Source of the DNA: Aquibacillus salsiterrae
GTDB taxonomy: Bacteria; Bacillota; Bacilli; Bacillales; Amphibacillaceae
Direction of reading: 5' to 3'
Assembly: GCF_028416595.1 (NCBI RefSeq)
Contig: NZ_JAMQKC010000006.1
Location: 90,979 to 154,978, forward strand
Length of the DNA stretch: 64,000 nt
In this document: positions 63,257-64,000 of the stretch, piece by piece
Numbering within the stretch: position 1 is the first letter of the stretch
How the letters are laid out: each line of letters opens with the position of its first letter
Notes under the pieces: model-generated
The model's input: only the letters and a program-made list of their open reading frames with translations
Databases searched by the model: none
What the model was told of the DNA's origin: nothing
Translations under genes and position numbers: made by a program

Positions 63257-63328
63257 TGACCCGTACGGGATTCGAACCCGTGTTACCGCCGTGAAAGGGC
63301 GGTGTCTTAACCGCTTGACCAACGGGCC
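63257..63328 (-). tRNA. tRNA-Glu (TTC)
   Basis: Starts GGCCCGTTGGTCAAGC; anticodon TTC in CTTTCAC. CCA not encoded. Confidence 0.97.
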
Positions 63329-63343
63329 CTTATGATTTTACAG

Positions 63344-63415
<72 letters not shown>

Positions 63416-63418
63416 AAA

Positions 63419-63493
63419 TGGCTCCACAGGTAGGATTCGAACCTACGACCGATCGGTTAACAGCCGATTGCTCTACCACTGAGCTACTGTGGA
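63419..63493 (-). tRNA. tRNA-Asn (GTT)
   Basis: Starts TCCACAGTAGCTCAGTGG; anticodon GTT in CTGTTAA. CCA encoded. First tRNA after 5S rRNA. Confidence 0.97.
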
Positions 63494-63559
63494 ATAATTG
63501 ATGATTTATCTGTCTGCTTCGCAAAGTCAACCTAACTTAGTAAAAACCCAAAAAGGGTT

Positions 63560-63676
63560 TGCCTGGCGACGTCCTACTCTCACAGGGACAAAGTCCCAAC
63601 TACCATCGGCGCAAAAGAGCTTAACTACTGTGTTCGGCATGGGAACAGGTGTGACCTCTTTGCTATAGCCACCAGA
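63560..63676 (-). rRNA. rrf: 5S ribosomal RNA
   Basis: About 117 nt. The minus strand starts TCTGGTGGCTATAGCAAAGA, contains CCCATGCCGAACACAGTAGT and ends GAGAGTAGGACGTCGCCAGGC, all typical of Bacillus 5S. It is the first product of the tRNA-bearing 3' end of an rRNA operon. Confidence 0.97.
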
Positions 63677-64000
63677 CATATTCAAGATAAATATACCTTG
63701 AAAACTAGATAAGAAGTTGGTACAAGACATTAACCAGTCGACTTCACTTTTTATCAGTTCAGCTACGACTCCCAAATCCTCTCGTTATAAGCAATACCTC
63801 TCCAAGGGTGAAAGTGCACACCCTTTCCGCGGTCTTGCTTATCCCGGCGGATTTAACCGGTCGTCTTCGCTTCCTTATTCAGTCCAGCTTCGCGGGCTAG
63901 CCACTCGTGACATAAGCAGTTCACCTTCAGTGACCAAGATCAGGTCACTTACGGCGCTCCGCTTATGCATGTCGTGGCTACCAAGCCCGCTACGCTTCCT
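63677..64000 (-). ncRNA. Structured rRNA-operon spacer upstream of 5S
   Basis: At least 324 nt before the window edge without recognisable 23S sequence. On the minus strand a 99-nt extended hairpin (63892-63990, arms GCGGGCT...AGCCCGC, then TAGCCAC/GTGGCTA, CATAAGC/GCTTATG, AGTGACC/GGTCACT) is followed by unit A (63851-63891). A second hairpin (63787-63842, arms ATAAGCAA/TTGCTTAT and AAGGGTG/CACCCTT) and unit B (63726-63766) come next. Units A and B are related (AAGCGAAGACGACCGGTTAA versus AAGTGAAGTCGACTGGTTAA). The CTTGAAAACTAG spacer word follows. It is probably 23S-5S spacer; 23S itself would lie beyond the edge. Confidence 0.65.

Noticed and set aside
63677..64000. 3' end of 23S rRNA
   Set aside because: The expected 23S 3' end (a GAGGACTTGACC-like terminus) is not present in this stretch.

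Overview
The window comes from a low-GC Gram-positive member of the Bacillaceae. The evidence is a SigW/RsiW pair beside cdaA-cdaR-glmM-glmS in the Bacillus subtilis order, a glmS ribozyme, a Spo0E-like and a Spo0M-like protein, B. subtilis-type Fur, TnrA and CstR operator sequences, strong AGGAGG ribosome binding sites and an rRNA/tRNA cluster of Bacillus type. Abundant small palindromic intergenic repeats suggest the Oceanobacillus/Virgibacillus side of the family; that placement is an inference.

Layout. 1-2262: cystine-type ABC importer (tcyABC, ATPase cut by the window edge). 2473-5582: a second ABC system of the TrpXYZ type (lipoprotein, permease, ATPase). 5831-9462: an FAD amino-acid oxidase-like enzyme, ilvD and a CwlK-like M15 peptidase. 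9519-10612: a large 52-bp tandem repeat array split by a small IS-derived element. 10768-15181: iron-siderophore uptake (lipoprotein divergent from two FecCD permeases, with two Fur boxes) plus a ferredoxin-NADP reductase. 15309-20905: type 2 isopentenyl-diphosphate isomerase, peptidase T, an HD protein, a frameshifted acetyltransferase and a DUF2269 membrane protein. 21269-24271: ammonium transporter with a TnrA box, followed by a DUF294 nucleotidyltransferase and a DEDDh exonuclease. 24542-34064: mixed housekeeping genes (coiled-coil protein, CDGSH protein, metA, YpjP, mqo, a SEC-C protein, an AEC carrier, an MBL hydrolase). 34132-34390: second 52-bp array. 34551-42679: two MFS transporters, a YutJ-like NADH dehydrogenase, a BASS transporter, a second FAD oxidase paralogue, Spo0M-like and YnfA proteins. 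42867-45593: a PepSY protein with a two-component system (YkoGHI-like). 45901-47807: DUF3231 and DUF302 proteins. 47939-52837: a complete CstR-controlled persulfide/sulfur-handling operon (yrkD-J-like). 52986-53866: frameshifted PhzF gene. 54013-62161: glmS with its ribozyme, a third 52-bp array, glmM, cdaR, cdaA, rsiW and sigW. 62323-62490: Spo0E-like protein. 62698-64000: nine tRNAs, 5S rRNA and a highly structured spacer that should belong to the 23S-5S region.

How the genes work together. Several blocks are coherent regulons: Fur for iron, TnrA for ammonium, CstR for reactive sulfur, glucosamine-6-phosphate feedback on glmS through the ribozyme, and SigW for envelope stress next to c-di-AMP synthesis and peptidoglycan precursor genes.

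The most unusual signal is non-coding. Three tandem arrays with unrelated sequences all have a 52-bp period, and each unit carries one inverted repeat. One array is interrupted by an IS4/IS231-like mini-element with a target duplication. Another sits inside a dispersed palindromic repeat.
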